64,000 nucleotides of DNA, taken from NCBI RefSeq assembly GCF_014207135.1, contig NZ_JACHCC010000008.1, forward strand, positions 124,001-188,000, read 5' to 3'. Source of the stretch: Pedobacter cryoconitis (lineage in GTDB: Bacteria; Bacteroidota; Bacteroidia; Sphingobacteriales; Sphingobacteriaceae). The notes under the pieces are model-generated. The model was not told the origin of the DNA. It ran no database searches and saw only the letters and a program-made list of their open reading frames with translations. The translations under genes and the position numbers were made by a program. How positions within the stretch are numbered: the stretch's first letter is position 1; each line of letters opens with the position of its first letter. This document shows, piece after piece, positions 17,213-26,047 of this stretch.

Positions 17213-18934
17213 TTAAAAAAGGAAATAACGTTGTCCTAAGGCTACCTCATCAATGGGTTCACATGTTATCTTTTCACCATCTACTCTGACCTCATAATTC
17301 TCTGGATCAACTGTGATTTCTGGTAAAGCATCATTGTGGATCATATCCCGTTTAGAGATATTACGGCAGTTAACCACTGGCAGTAAGGTCTTCTCCAAAC
17401 CATACTCCGCTGCAATACCGTTATCCAGGGATACTTTAGAGACAAAAGTAAATGCCGATTTAGTCAGCGCCCTGCCATAAGCGCCAAACATATTGCGCAT
17501 AATTACTGGCTGAGGAGTTGGTATGGAAGCATTGGCATCCCCCATTTTACTGGCAATGATCATCCCGCCTTTGATAATCATTTCGGGTTTAACCCCAAAA
17601 AACGCTGGTTTCCAGATCACCAGATCGGCAATCTTACCAGGTTCCAGTGAACCTACATAATCCGAAATACCATGTGCAATCGCCGGGTTAATGGTGTATT
17701 TGGCTACATACCGTTTAGCCCGGTAATTGTCATTTTCATTTTTCGCATCCTGCGGCAGGTAACTCCGTTGTTTTTTCATTTTATCGGCTGTTTGCCAGGT
17801 TCTGATAATGACTTCCCCGACACGGCCCATAGCTTGTGAATCAGAACTCATGATACTGAATACACCCAGATCCTGTAAAATATCTTCCGCTGCAATCGTT
17901 TCCGGCCGGATACGGGAATCGGCAAAAGCCACATCTTCCGGAATATTTTTACTCAGGTGATGACAAACCATCAGCATATCAAGATGCTCATCTATAGTAT
18001 TTTTAGTATAAGGTCTTGTAGGATTTGTTGAGGCAGGAAGTACATTAGGATACATGGCAGCCTTGATGATATCCGGCGCATGTCCGCCACCAGCACCTTC
18101 GGTATGGAAAGTGTGAATGACCCTTCCATTAATTGCTTTAATGGTGTCTTCCAGAAAACCTGCTTCATTGAGTGTATCGGTATGGATCGCCACCTGTACA
18201 TCGTATTTATCAGCTATATTCAATGAGGCATCAATGGTTGCCGGTGTAGCACCCCAGTCTTCATGGATTTTTAACCCTAAAGCCCCTGCTTCTATCTGCT
18301 CGGCCAGGGGTGCTTCTGTCGCACAGTTACCTTTACCAAAGAAACCTACATTTACAGGAAAAGCTTCTGCGGCTTGCAACATCCTTTTGATATTCCATTT
18401 TCCAGGGGTAACAGTGGTTGCATTGGTTCCGTCAGCCGGGCCGGTCCCACCACCGATCATTGTGGTAATTCCACTGTATAATGCAGTTTCTATTTGTGTA
18501 GGACTGATAAAGTGAATATGGGTATCTATTCCTCCGGCAGTAACAATATAACCTGCACCACCATGTACTTCAGTAGAAGCACCTATAATCATATTGGGAG
18601 AAATCCCATCTGTGGTATCCGGGTTCCCGGCACAGCCAATTCCGACAATCTTTCCGTCTTTAATCCCGATATCGGCCTTGACAATGCCCCAGTGTTCAAT
18701 AATAACAACCCCGGTAATAGCCATATCCAGTACCCCCTGGTCCCTGAGTGCTGTAGAGGACTGACACATGCCATCACGAACTGTTTTACCTCCGCCAAAC
18801 TTGGCTTCATCGCCCTGACTGGAATGATCTGCCTCTATCTCTATAATTATCTCTGTATCACCAAGACGTATTTTATCGCCTGTAGTGGGGCCAAATATAT
18901 TCGTGTAGTTTTTCCTGTTGATTTTCAAACTCAT
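17213..18934 (-). CDS. ureC: Urease alpha subunit UreC
   Basis: 573 residues, full length. Nickel ligands and catalytic residues are all present: His139 and His141 in THIHF, carbamylated Lys222 in LGLKIHEDWG, His251 in AIHTD, His277 in HTFHTEG, the mobile flap Cys324-His325-His326 (MVCHHLS) and Asp365 in SSDSQ. It hydrolyses urea to ammonia and carbamate in the cytoplasm. The enzyme therefore looks active. It is separated from ureB by 23 bp and from ureE by 12 bp. Confidence 0.98.
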   Translation of the reverse strand: MSLKINRKNYTNIFGPTTGDKIRLGDTEIIIEIEADHSSQGDEAKFGGGKTVRDGMCQSSTALRDQGVLDMAITGVVIIEHWGIVKADIGIKDGKIVGIGCAGNPDTTDGISPNMIIGASTEVHGGAGYIVTAGGIDTHIHFISPTQIETALYSGITTMIGGGTGPADGTNATTVTPGKWNIKRMLQAAEAFPVNVGFFGKGNCATEAPLAEQIEAGALGLKIHEDWGATPATIDASLNIADKYDVQVAIHTDTLNEAGFLEDTIKAINGRVIHTFHTEGAGGGHAPDIIKAAMYPNVLPASTNPTRPYTKNTIDEHLDMLMVCHHLSKNIPEDVAFADSRIRPETIAAEDILQDLGVFSIMSSDSQAMGRVGEVIIRTWQTADKMKKQRSYLPQDAKNENDNYRAKRYVAKYTINPAIAHGISDYVGSLEPGKIADLVIWKPAFFGVKPEMIIKGGMIIASKMGDANASIPTPQPVIMRNMFGAYGRALTKSAFTFVSKVSLDNGIAAEYGLEKTLLPVVNCRNISKRDMIHNDALPEITVDPENYEVRVDGEKITCEPIDEVALGQRYFLF

Positions 18935-18957
18935 GTTCGTAGATTTTAAAATTATTG

Positions 18958-19341
18958 CTAAACCTGGCTGTCAGATTCATCTTTAAACTGATTTTCCGCC
19001 AGTTTTTGCATCGCAGCGGCCTTATTTTGTGGAAGTGTCGTATCGCCATTGACCAGATTGTTATGGCCATAAATATGACGTGTACCACCGAATTCCACGA
19101 GTTCTATTTCTTTAGCTTCGCCAGGCTCAAAACGTACAGCGGTGCTAGCAATAATATTGAGGCGCTTACCAAATGCTTTTTCACGATCGAAGGACATCGC
19201 CTTGTTAACTTCAAAAAAATGGAAATGTGAACCTACCTGAATGGGCCGGTCTCCGGTATTGGTTACTTTTAATTTAACGGTTTGACGACCTGCATTACAG
19301 ATCAGGTCACCTTCTTTGACAAAAAATTCTCCTGGTATCAT
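18958..19341 (-). CDS. ureB: Urease beta subunit UreB
   Basis: 127 residues. IPGEFFVKEGDLICNAGR at the start, then TGDRPIQVGSHFHFFEVNKAM and RLNIIASTAVRFEPGEAKEIELVEFGG, the core of UreB. The C-terminus is a charged extension (KAAAMQKLAENQFKDE). It forms the (UreABC)3 trimer with its operon partners. UreA and UreB are separate here, as in most soil bacteria, unlike the Helicobacter fusion. Confidence 0.97.
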   Translation of the reverse strand: MIPGEFFVKEGDLICNAGRQTVKLKVTNTGDRPIQVGSHFHFFEVNKAMSFDREKAFGKRLNIIASTAVRFEPGEAKEIELVEFGGTRHIYGHNNLVNGDTTLPQNKAAAMQKLAENQFKDESDSQV

Positions 19342-19356
19342 AAGGAAACATTAAGG

Positions 19357-19659
19357 TTAACGGATCGGATTATGGACGGTCACCAGTTTGGTCCCATCCG
19401 GAAAAGTGGCTTCTATCTGGATGTCATGGATCATCTCAGGAATACCTGTCATCACATCATCGCGGGTTAGCAAAGTGGCACCATATTGCATGAGTTCTGC
19501 AACTGACTTCCCATCCCGGGCTGCTTCCATTAACTCACCGCTGATGTAAGCTATAGCTTCAGGATAGTTTAGTTTCAGGCCACGGGCCCGGCGCTTCGCA
19601 GCCAGCTCACCGGCCAGATGCAGCAATAATTTTTCTGTTTCTCTAGGAGTTAAATGCAT
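19357..19659 (-). CDS. ureA: Urease gamma subunit UreA
   Basis: 100 residues, normal length. MHLTPRETEKLLLHLAGELAAKRRARGLKLNYPEAIAY and a C-terminal 'IEATFPDGTKLVTVHNPI' are diagnostic. It is the first gene of the leftward operon ureABCEFGD-permease-urea channel-TonB receptor-araC. Confidence 0.97.
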   Translation of the reverse strand: MHLTPRETEKLLLHLAGELAAKRRARGLKLNYPEAIAYISGELMEAARDGKSVAELMQYGATLLTRDDVMTGIPEMIHDIQIEATFPDGTKLVTVHNPIR

Positions 19660-19694
19660 AAATTTTATTTAATTTACTATATATAAGGAAGATA

Positions 19695-19723
19695 CAAATC
19701 AGATTATTTGAAATCAATAGCAA
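19695..19723 (-). promoter_or_regulatory. Probable promoter of the urease operon
   Basis: On the minus strand, TTG (19723-19721) and CTGATTTG (19702-19695) fit the Bacteroidota -33/-7 pattern with an 18-nt spacer. The start would lie about 30 nt upstream of ureA. The -7 box has one mismatch to TAnnTTTG. Confidence 0.4.
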
Positions 19724-19790
19724 GCGCATGCATGTCAATCCTGATCAACAGGAAGACAGACAGCCTCAATGATTATTGATCAAAGAGGTA

Positions 19791-20165
19791 TTAGCAGGAA
19801 GGAATACGTAAATTACGATGCAGGATATACCTGGGCGTCGTATAGGCAGCAGAAATTTCCTTTTCCCTAAGTGGGTTCAGCGTTATAGCCGAAGGTTCTG
19901 CAAATAAATGGTGAAGAAGAAATAATAACCCGGGATCAGGAAAAAAGGACAGGTCTTTAGCCCCCTGTTCTTTATAGTCATCATCTTCCCTGTCCAGAAG
20001 GTACTGATTGTCGGCTGTCAGAGAAGCCGGCAGTCCGAAGTGTTTACTGGCTAATTGCAGGCCAGCCTTTTCCTGATGCTGAATCCGTACCGGCAACGTA
20101 TGATCTCCCTGACCTGTAAGGACAAAGATAATCGCGATGAATAGTATTCGGATAAACATTTTCAT
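19791..20165 (-). CDS. Small exported protein of unknown function
   Basis: 124 residues. Signal-peptide-like N-terminus (MKMFIRILFIAIIFVLTGQG). The mature part has an acidic stretch (REDDDYKEQ) and ends in YTTPRYILHRNLRIPSC. No recognised domain. It lies between the RND efflux genes and the urease operon on the same strand, separated from the TolC-like gene by a stem-loop. A role in metal handling is only a positional guess. The terminal cysteine is noteworthy. Confidence 0.5.
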   Translation of the reverse strand: MKMFIRILFIAIIFVLTGQGDHTLPVRIQHQEKAGLQLASKHFGLPASLTADNQYLLDREDDDYKEQGAKDLSFFPDPGLLFLLHHLFAEPSAITLNPLREKEISAAYTTPRYILHRNLRIPSC

Positions 20166-20290
20166 TTTCAGGATGAGATCAATTCGGTTTCCTCAACAAT
20201 GTTTTATTGTCAAGCAAAATTATGTCCCCAGGTCCTTGCGTTATAGTACAAATCACGAATATGCTGTTAACTATCACGCTTTTTAAATAG

Positions 20291-20333
20291 TAAACAGCCG
20301 ACCCGACCGGATTCGGCCGGGCCAGCCTGTTTA
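20291..20333 (-). terminator. Long imperfect G/C-rich stem-loop after the RND operon
   Basis: The outer arms AAACAG/CTGTTT and inner CCCGACCGG/CCGGCCGGG pair with few mismatches around a 3-4-nt loop, 18 bp beyond the TolC-like stop on the minus strand. It probably ends the mgtC-to-RND transcript. Confidence 0.6.
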
Positions 20334-20350
20334 CGCGTCTAGACTAACCA

Positions 20351-21634
20351 TTATCTGATGTCCCAAATCCCCGCAGCACGCTCTAATTCAATCAGTGCGG
20401 CTGCATAATTGGATTGTGATTCATAAAATCCCTGTTGTACTTCGTTATAGGTTCTTTGTGCGTTCAGCACCTCCAGTAATGAAGTTTCACCACGTTTATA
20501 ACTGTATATTTTGGCATTTAGTATCTTTTTGGCTTCTGCAAGCAAACCATTTTTATACTGCTGAACCTGTTTTTGTGCAGCCATATAGTTAAAATAGGCT
20601 TGTGTCACTTCAACCTGTATTTGCTGTAAAACCTGTTCATACTGTACTCCAGCCTGTTTAATGGTATAACGAGCTGCTTTCAGGTCTCCTTTATAATGAT
20701 TGGAGAATTTTAACGGAACGCTAAAACCCGCATTAAAAGTACGATGATAAGGCGTGGGCGCTTCTTCATTGGTCGAAACCCCGTTAAACTGCAAACCTGC
20801 ATTAATTCCCAGGTCAATTGTCCTGTTTGCTTTAACTAAAGCCAGGTTCCGGTCGGCTACAGTTTTACTGTTCAGTGCAGCGACTGCGTCGGCCCGGGTT
20901 TCCTGCGCAATACTGATCAGGTTCTGGTAATTCAGCTCTCTTTCCAGATTTTCGAAATCCCCGCCTGGGATCAGTAAAGAATCAGGATGTTTTTTGCCCA
21001 TGTAAGAACTTAGTTTCACGAGCGAATTTTTCCAGTCGGCCTCATTCTGGAAAACGCCATTTTGTAAATTATTGGCTTCCAGTCTCGACTGTCTGGAATC
21101 TGTTTCAGTAATCACCCCTAATTTATAACGGATGGCATCTGCATCGGCTAATTGCTTCATTGTCTGATAAGAATACTGCTGTACCTGAAGTAGATAATGC
21201 TGTCCTATTGCACTGAAATAGGCTATTGCGGCATCTGCTCTTAAGTTTCTCAGGTAATCGAGCAATAATGATTTACTCAGTTCAGTTTCGCTTTTAGCTA
21301 ACTTTATCCTGGCATTTCTTTTACCTCCCAGCTCAATGGTCGTTCCAAGGCCAAGGGTTACTCCCTGACCAAGGTGTAGTTTAGCATCCTGGTTATCAAA
21401 TGCACCGAATGAAAATTCCGGATCAGGAAAAATCTTCGCGGTTTCAATTCCTGCTTCGGCTATGTTTACATTATACTGCTCAGCAGCATAGCCCAAATTC
21501 TCTTTACCTACCCGGCTGAGATATTGCGTCACAGATATTTTTGATTTTAAAGAAAGCGTGTCTACCTGTGCCTTTGTAGTAAAGACAGAACCTGTCATTA
21601 ACAACAGGGACAAAATATATTTATTGAGGTACAT
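20351..21634 (-). CDS. TolC/CzcC-type outer-membrane efflux protein
   Basis: 427 residues with a signal peptide (VFTTKAQ). It shows the TolC repeat pattern: N-half 'AAEQYNVNIAEAGIETAKIFPDPEFSFGAFDNQ' and C-half 'FSVPLKFSNHYKGDLKAARY' plus the final 'YKRGETSLLEVLNAQRTYNEVQQGFYESQSNYAAALIELERAAG'. It forms the outer-membrane exit duct of the tripartite pump encoded just upstream. It lies 10 bp after the RND gene. Confidence 0.9.
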   Translation of the reverse strand: MYLNKYILSLLLMTGSVFTTKAQVDTLSLKSKISVTQYLSRVGKENLGYAAEQYNVNIAEAGIETAKIFPDPEFSFGAFDNQDAKLHLGQGVTLGLGTTIELGGKRNARIKLAKSETELSKSLLLDYLRNLRADAAIAYFSAIGQHYLLQVQQYSYQTMKQLADADAIRYKLGVITETDSRQSRLEANNLQNGVFQNEADWKNSLVKLSSYMGKKHPDSLLIPGGDFENLERELNYQNLISIAQETRADAVAALNSKTVADRNLALVKANRTIDLGINAGLQFNGVSTNEEAPTPYHRTFNAGFSVPLKFSNHYKGDLKAARYTIKQAGVQYEQVLQQIQVEVTQAYFNYMAAQKQVQQYKNGLLAEAKKILNAKIYSYKRGETSLLEVLNAQRTYNEVQQGFYESQSNYAAALIELERAAGIWDIR

Positions 21635-21644
21635 ATGTTTCTGT

Positions 21645-24600
21645 TTATTGTTTTTCTTCTGTTAATTGAGCAGAGGGGTTAAAGTCATTTCTCCCCCATT
21701 TGTTCTCCAGGATATAATACAATGCCGGTAAAACGAATAAAGTAATAGCTGTTGCAGCAAATAAACCATAGACAATTACCGTAGCCAATGGCCTTTGGAC
21801 ATCAGAGCCGATACCGGTAGCCAGTGAAGCTGGCAGTAAACCTAAAGCAGCAACTGTAGCAGTCATCAGCACAGGCCTGAATCTATGTTTCGCCCCATTA
21901 ATTACTGAAGAGAGCAGGTCATACCCTTTCTTGCGGAGTTCGTTAATGTGAGAAATCAGGATAACACCGTTTTGTATAGCAACACCAAAGAGCGCGATAA
22001 ACCCAACTGCCGATGATACATTGAGGGTCATCCCTCTTATATTCAGGGCGAGCATCCCACCAAACAAGGCCAGCGGCACAATACTGAGGATTAATCCTGC
22101 CTGTCTGAACCTCCCGAAAGCACCATAAAGCAGCAAGAACATAATGGCAAGGGCCAATGGTACCACAACAGCTAATTTTGCATAAGCCCTGTTCTGGTTT
22201 TCAAATTGCCCCCCCCATTCTATTTTATATTTTTCAGGATCGTATTTAACTTCCTGGGTAATTTTAGCCTGTGCAGTCTTCAGGAAAGTACTCAGGTCTG
22301 ATCCTCTTAAATTTAACCGGACGGTGAGTTGTCTCCGGTTCATTTCGCGGGAAATAGAACTTTCACCTAAATCAGTTTTAACATCAGCGACCTGTGAGAG
22401 CGGTATTTTTGCACCTGTTGAAGAAGTTAACATCAGATTGGCAATCTTCTCGGGGGTATCCCTGCTTGTCTCTTTATAACGACAGATCACGTCATAAACT
22501 TTATCACCGGCAAAGATCTGTGAAACGGCTTTACCACCGATAGCTACTTCTACCAGTTCGGCCACATCACTCATATTCAGCCCGTATTTAGCTACAGCAT
22601 CGCGGTTAACCCTGATTTGCAGTTGTGGTAAAGGCGGTTCCTGATCTATAGCGATATCAACAGCCCCTTTAACTTTACGTAAGGTGGTCACTACATTTTC
22701 AGTGATACGTCTGGTTTCTTTAAAGTCGTTACCATATATTTTCACTACCAGTTCACTGTGTGCCCCTGCAATTTTATCCATTACCCCATCAATCATCGGC
22801 TGGGTAAAGGCAACGGTATACCCAGGCATAGCCGCATATTCTTTAGACAGGTCTTCAATCAACGCAGATTTAGTCCTGCCGCTTTCCCATTCTTTGTAAG
22901 GTTTTAAACCTACCGAAACTTCAAAATGTGAAGGTGTAAAATAGTCTGTACCATCATCATTACGCCCGGCCTGTACATTGACATAAGTAATTTCAGAATG
23001 CTTCATGGTTACTTTACGGAGGGCATCGCTCATTTCCTTCGACTTCTGAAGGGTAACCCCCGGGGGCAGAGACACCTGGAGCCAGATAGAACCTTCATCC
23101 AGGGGCGGAAGGAAGTCTTTTCCTACAGTAACGGAAAGTACAACAGCACTTGCAAGAACTAAACCCAGGGGCAGGAAAACCTTTTTTGGTTTGTCCATCA
23201 CCTTTTTAAGGTTTCTTTCATACCAGACTGATAAGTTCTCAAGCCATTTATTATGGTAAATTTTTCCCGGTTTTCTATAAACGGCATAGGCTAAACCCGG
23301 AATGAGCAACAAGGCTACGGCTAGCGCACCCAGCAAGGCATAACCTACAGTAAATGCCATTGGTGTAAATAATTTTTTCTCTACTCTTTCAAAAGAAAAC
23401 AAAGGCAGATAAGCAGTGATGATGATGATAGTGGAGAATAAAATTGGTTTAGCCACGCTCAGTGCTCTTTTGGCAATAGAGCTTTCTTCTAATTCTGCTT
23501 CCGGATCTGCTTCTCTTTTTTTAAGGATGGTTTCGAGCATAACTATTGCCCCATCTACAATGATCCCAAAATCTATTGCACCAAGAGAGAGTAAATTGGC
23601 AGGTATCTTAGTAAAATGCATCAGGATAAAAGCGACAAGTAAAGCAACAGGAATAGTAATCGCCACAATCAGCGCACCCCGCCAACTACCCAGAAAGACG
23701 ATCAGCACAATGATAACCAAAGCCATTCCTTCTAAAAGGGTATGAGAAACGGTATCCAGGGTAGTATTAACGAGGTTGGTCCTGTCCAGATACGCCCGGA
23801 TAGTAACACCTTCCGGTAAGATGCCTTTATTCAGATCGGCCACAGCTTTGTGAATGCCATCGAGTACTACGGAAGGATTCTGCCCTTTCAGCATCACGAC
23901 AATTCCTTCAATACCATCAGAATAATTCACGTTTTTATCGGTATATCCGAGTACGCCCTTACGTTCGAGTGTACCGTATTTCAATTCACCTAAATCCTTG
24001 ACAAAGACCGGCACGCCATTCACTGATTTAACCACCACATCGCCCAGGGCAGCCAGATCTTTAACCAAACCTATACCACGGACTACATAACCTTGCTCTC
24101 CCCTGTTTAAAATACTTCCTCCAGCATTGGTATTGTTGCTGTTGATTGCAGTTTGCACATCGGTCAGAGAAATATGGTACTGGGCTAATTTAGCAGGATC
24201 AATTTCTACCTGGTACTGCGTCGTGATCCCACCAAAATTGGTCACATCAGCGACTCCCTGTACCTGCTTGATCCTTGGAATAATCTTCCAGTTCTGTAAA
24301 TCGGTCAACTGCCGTAAATCATGGTTTTTACTTTCTATAATATACCTGTAGATCTCACCTGTTGGTGAAGTCAGCGGATCAAGACCGGGTACAGCACCAA
24401 AAGGAAGTTTGACATCAGTCAGTCTTTCCTGTATCCGCTGTCTTGCCCAGTAATCATCTACCCCGTCTTCAAAGACCATGGTAATCAGGGAGAGACCAAA
24501 GAGGCTCCGGCTACGCATCACGTGCATACCCGGCAGCCCGTTCAGTGCTCTTTCGATAGGTATTGAAATTTGTTGTTCTACTTCTTCAGCAGCCAGGCCA

Positions 24601-24758
24601 GGTACCTGGGTAACGACCTGCGAGGTTACATCAGCGATATCGGGATAAGCTTCAATGGAAAGTTGTTTCCAGGAATAGTAACCAAAGAATGCCAGCAGCG
24701 TAAACAGCGCAGCAAAAAGCCACCGCTTTTTGATAGCAGTAATAATTAATTGTTTCAT
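21645..24758 (-). CDS. Heavy-metal RND efflux pump (CzcA/CusA family)
   Basis: 1037 residues, normal for the HME-RND family. It has twelve TM helices in two halves, with two large periplasmic loops. The TM4 motif DFGIIVDGAIVMLE belongs to the divalent-cation type (Czc/Cnr-like), not the Cu/Ag CusA type, which lacks DFG..xD in this form. GKDFLPPLDEGSIWLQVSLPPG opens the second loop. It exports divalent metal ions from periplasm or cytoplasm by proton exchange. Proximity to urease suggests nickel, zinc or cobalt, but this is inferred. Confidence 0.93.
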   Translation of the reverse strand: MKQLIITAIKKRWLFAALFTLLAFFGYYSWKQLSIEAYPDIADVTSQVVTQVPGLAAEEVEQQISIPIERALNGLPGMHVMRSRSLFGLSLITMVFEDGVDDYWARQRIQERLTDVKLPFGAVPGLDPLTSPTGEIYRYIIESKNHDLRQLTDLQNWKIIPRIKQVQGVADVTNFGGITTQYQVEIDPAKLAQYHISLTDVQTAINSNNTNAGGSILNRGEQGYVVRGIGLVKDLAALGDVVVKSVNGVPVFVKDLGELKYGTLERKGVLGYTDKNVNYSDGIEGIVVMLKGQNPSVVLDGIHKAVADLNKGILPEGVTIRAYLDRTNLVNTTLDTVSHTLLEGMALVIIVLIVFLGSWRGALIVAITIPVALLVAFILMHFTKIPANLLSLGAIDFGIIVDGAIVMLETILKKREADPEAELEESSIAKRALSVAKPILFSTIIIITAYLPLFSFERVEKKLFTPMAFTVGYALLGALAVALLLIPGLAYAVYRKPGKIYHNKWLENLSVWYERNLKKVMDKPKKVFLPLGLVLASAVVLSVTVGKDFLPPLDEGSIWLQVSLPPGVTLQKSKEMSDALRKVTMKHSEITYVNVQAGRNDDGTDYFTPSHFEVSVGLKPYKEWESGRTKSALIEDLSKEYAAMPGYTVAFTQPMIDGVMDKIAGAHSELVVKIYGNDFKETRRITENVVTTLRKVKGAVDIAIDQEPPLPQLQIRVNRDAVAKYGLNMSDVAELVEVAIGGKAVSQIFAGDKVYDVICRYKETSRDTPEKIANLMLTSSTGAKIPLSQVADVKTDLGESSISREMNRRQLTVRLNLRGSDLSTFLKTAQAKITQEVKYDPEKYKIEWGGQFENQNRAYAKLAVVVPLALAIMFLLLYGAFGRFRQAGLILSIVPLALFGGMLALNIRGMTLNVSSAVGFIALFGVAIQNGVILISHINELRKKGYDLLSSVINGAKHRFRPVLMTATVAALGLLPASLATGIGSDVQRPLATVIVYGLFAATAITLFVLPALYYILENKWGRNDFNPSAQLTEEKQ

Positions 24759-24778
24759 ATGTTTGGCTTATTAGGTTT

Positions 24779-25909
24779 TTATTTAGCTTCTAATAGATAA
24801 AAACCACCTTCTGATACGATCTTTTCGCCTTTGGCCAGACCTGATTTAATGACAACACGGTCACCTGTGGTACCGCCTGTTTCTACTTTTCTTTTCAAAT
24901 ATTTACCATCGTTGGTGACCACGAAAACAAAATTTGCATCGTTCATCTGTAAGATGGCTTTTAATGGAACCAGGATGGCCGAGGTTGGTGCATCGATAAA
25001 ATTCACGGACACATACATACCTGGCTTAAGCGCGTGATCGCTGTTATTACATTCGATTAAAACCTGTACACTCCTGGTTTCTTCATCTACGACCTCATTG
25101 ACATGGTAGACTTTTCCTTTTATCTTTTTTCCTGGTAGAGCGGCTATTTCAATCTCACATTCATCCTTTTCCTGGATATAACGGATATCCTTTTCTTTGA
25201 CCTGACCGGCAATCCATACTTTGGAGAGATCGGCAACGGTAGCTACACTGGCAGCATCGTCTTTGATAAACTGACCTAGAACTACTTTATTAGCGATCAC
25301 TTCACCATGAATGGGCGCATGGACTGTCAAGGCCTGCCCAAGGGATAATTTCTCGGGATTGGCTTTGAATATTTTAATCCCGATAACTGCATTTTCAAAC
25401 TCTTTCTTTTCTACCTCATAAGCTGTCTGAGCTTCTTCAAGATCTTTCTGGGTTCCTACACCGTTGGCCATCAAATCTTTCTGTCTTTTTAAAGTTCTCT
25501 CTGCCTGCTGCATCTGCGATTTCTCCTGAAAAAAGATCTTTTGTGCAGCAATGAAATCGGGTGAACTGATTTCAAACAAGGGGGTTTCGGGAGTAGTTTT
25601 CATCCCCAGTTTTAAAAACGATTTAGTAACCCTACCCTGAAAAGGCGGTGCGATTTCAGCATACTGGGTTGGAATTGCTTTTACAGTCCCGGCTGTCATC
25701 ATTTCCTGGCGGTATGGCTCGGTCTGGACAGTGATGGTCTTTAGCTTCCCTTTTAAAGGGGAGTGTTCTGAGACAGTGATCACATCTCCCTTCAGCGTAA
25801 ATTCTGCAGGCACCTCTTTGGCAGCAGGTTGAGAGCAGGATGAGTTAAATCCAATAATTAACAAGGCAATAGCGGGCAGATATTGCGGAGAGGTAGTTTT
25901 TAATTTCAT
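24779..25909 (-). CDS. Efflux RND periplasmic adaptor (CzcB/CusB family)
   Basis: 376 residues. A lipoprotein signal is visible with FNSSC at about residue 26. The barrel-sandwich hybrid is split around a helical hairpin (AQKIFFQEKSQMQQAERTLKRQKDLMANGVGTQKDLEEAQTAYEVEKKEFENA), then beta-barrel and membrane-proximal domains (VDEETRSVQVLIECNNSDHALKPGMYVSV). It links the RND pump to the TolC-like duct. It lies 30 bp after the 35-aa microprotein, which makes the RND genes the tail of the mgtC-mgtA operon. Confidence 0.92.
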   Translation of the reverse strand: MKLKTTSPQYLPAIALLIIGFNSSCSQPAAKEVPAEFTLKGDVITVSEHSPLKGKLKTITVQTEPYRQEMMTAGTVKAIPTQYAEIAPPFQGRVTKSFLKLGMKTTPETPLFEISSPDFIAAQKIFFQEKSQMQQAERTLKRQKDLMANGVGTQKDLEEAQTAYEVEKKEFENAVIGIKIFKANPEKLSLGQALTVHAPIHGEVIANKVVLGQFIKDDAASVATVADLSKVWIAGQVKEKDIRYIQEKDECEIEIAALPGKKIKGKVYHVNEVVDEETRSVQVLIECNNSDHALKPGMYVSVNFIDAPTSAILVPLKAILQMNDANFVFVVTNDGKYLKRKVETGGTTGDRVVIKSGLAKGEKIVSEGGFYLLEAK

Positions 25910-25939
25910 GTTGATTAGTGTGTGAGTTTGTAATATTAC

Positions 25940-26047
25940 TTAGGAGGCATGATAGCGGTACTCCAGCCAATCGGCGAGTACCACTATCAATATGATGAAT
26001 ACGAAAGCGAGTATCCATTTGTATCTGGATCTGTTTTTTAAAGCCAT
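25940..26047 (-). CDS. 35-aa single-TM microprotein coupled to mgtA
   Basis: This small frame starts at ATG 26047, overlapping the last 10 nt of mgtA in another frame, and stops at TAA 25942-25940. The product has a basic N-terminus (MALKNRSRYK), one hydrophobic helix (WILAFVFIILIVVLADWL) and a short polar tail (EYRYHAS), fitting an inner-membrane helix with N-in topology. It lies exactly between mgtA and the RND adaptor gene. In E. coli and Salmonella, single-helix proteins MgtS and MgtR modulate MgtA stability, but no sequence similarity to them is claimed. A regulatory subunit for MgtA or the RND pump is an inference. Confidence 0.6.
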   Translation of the reverse strand: MALKNRSRYKWILAFVFIILIVVLADWLEYRYHAS

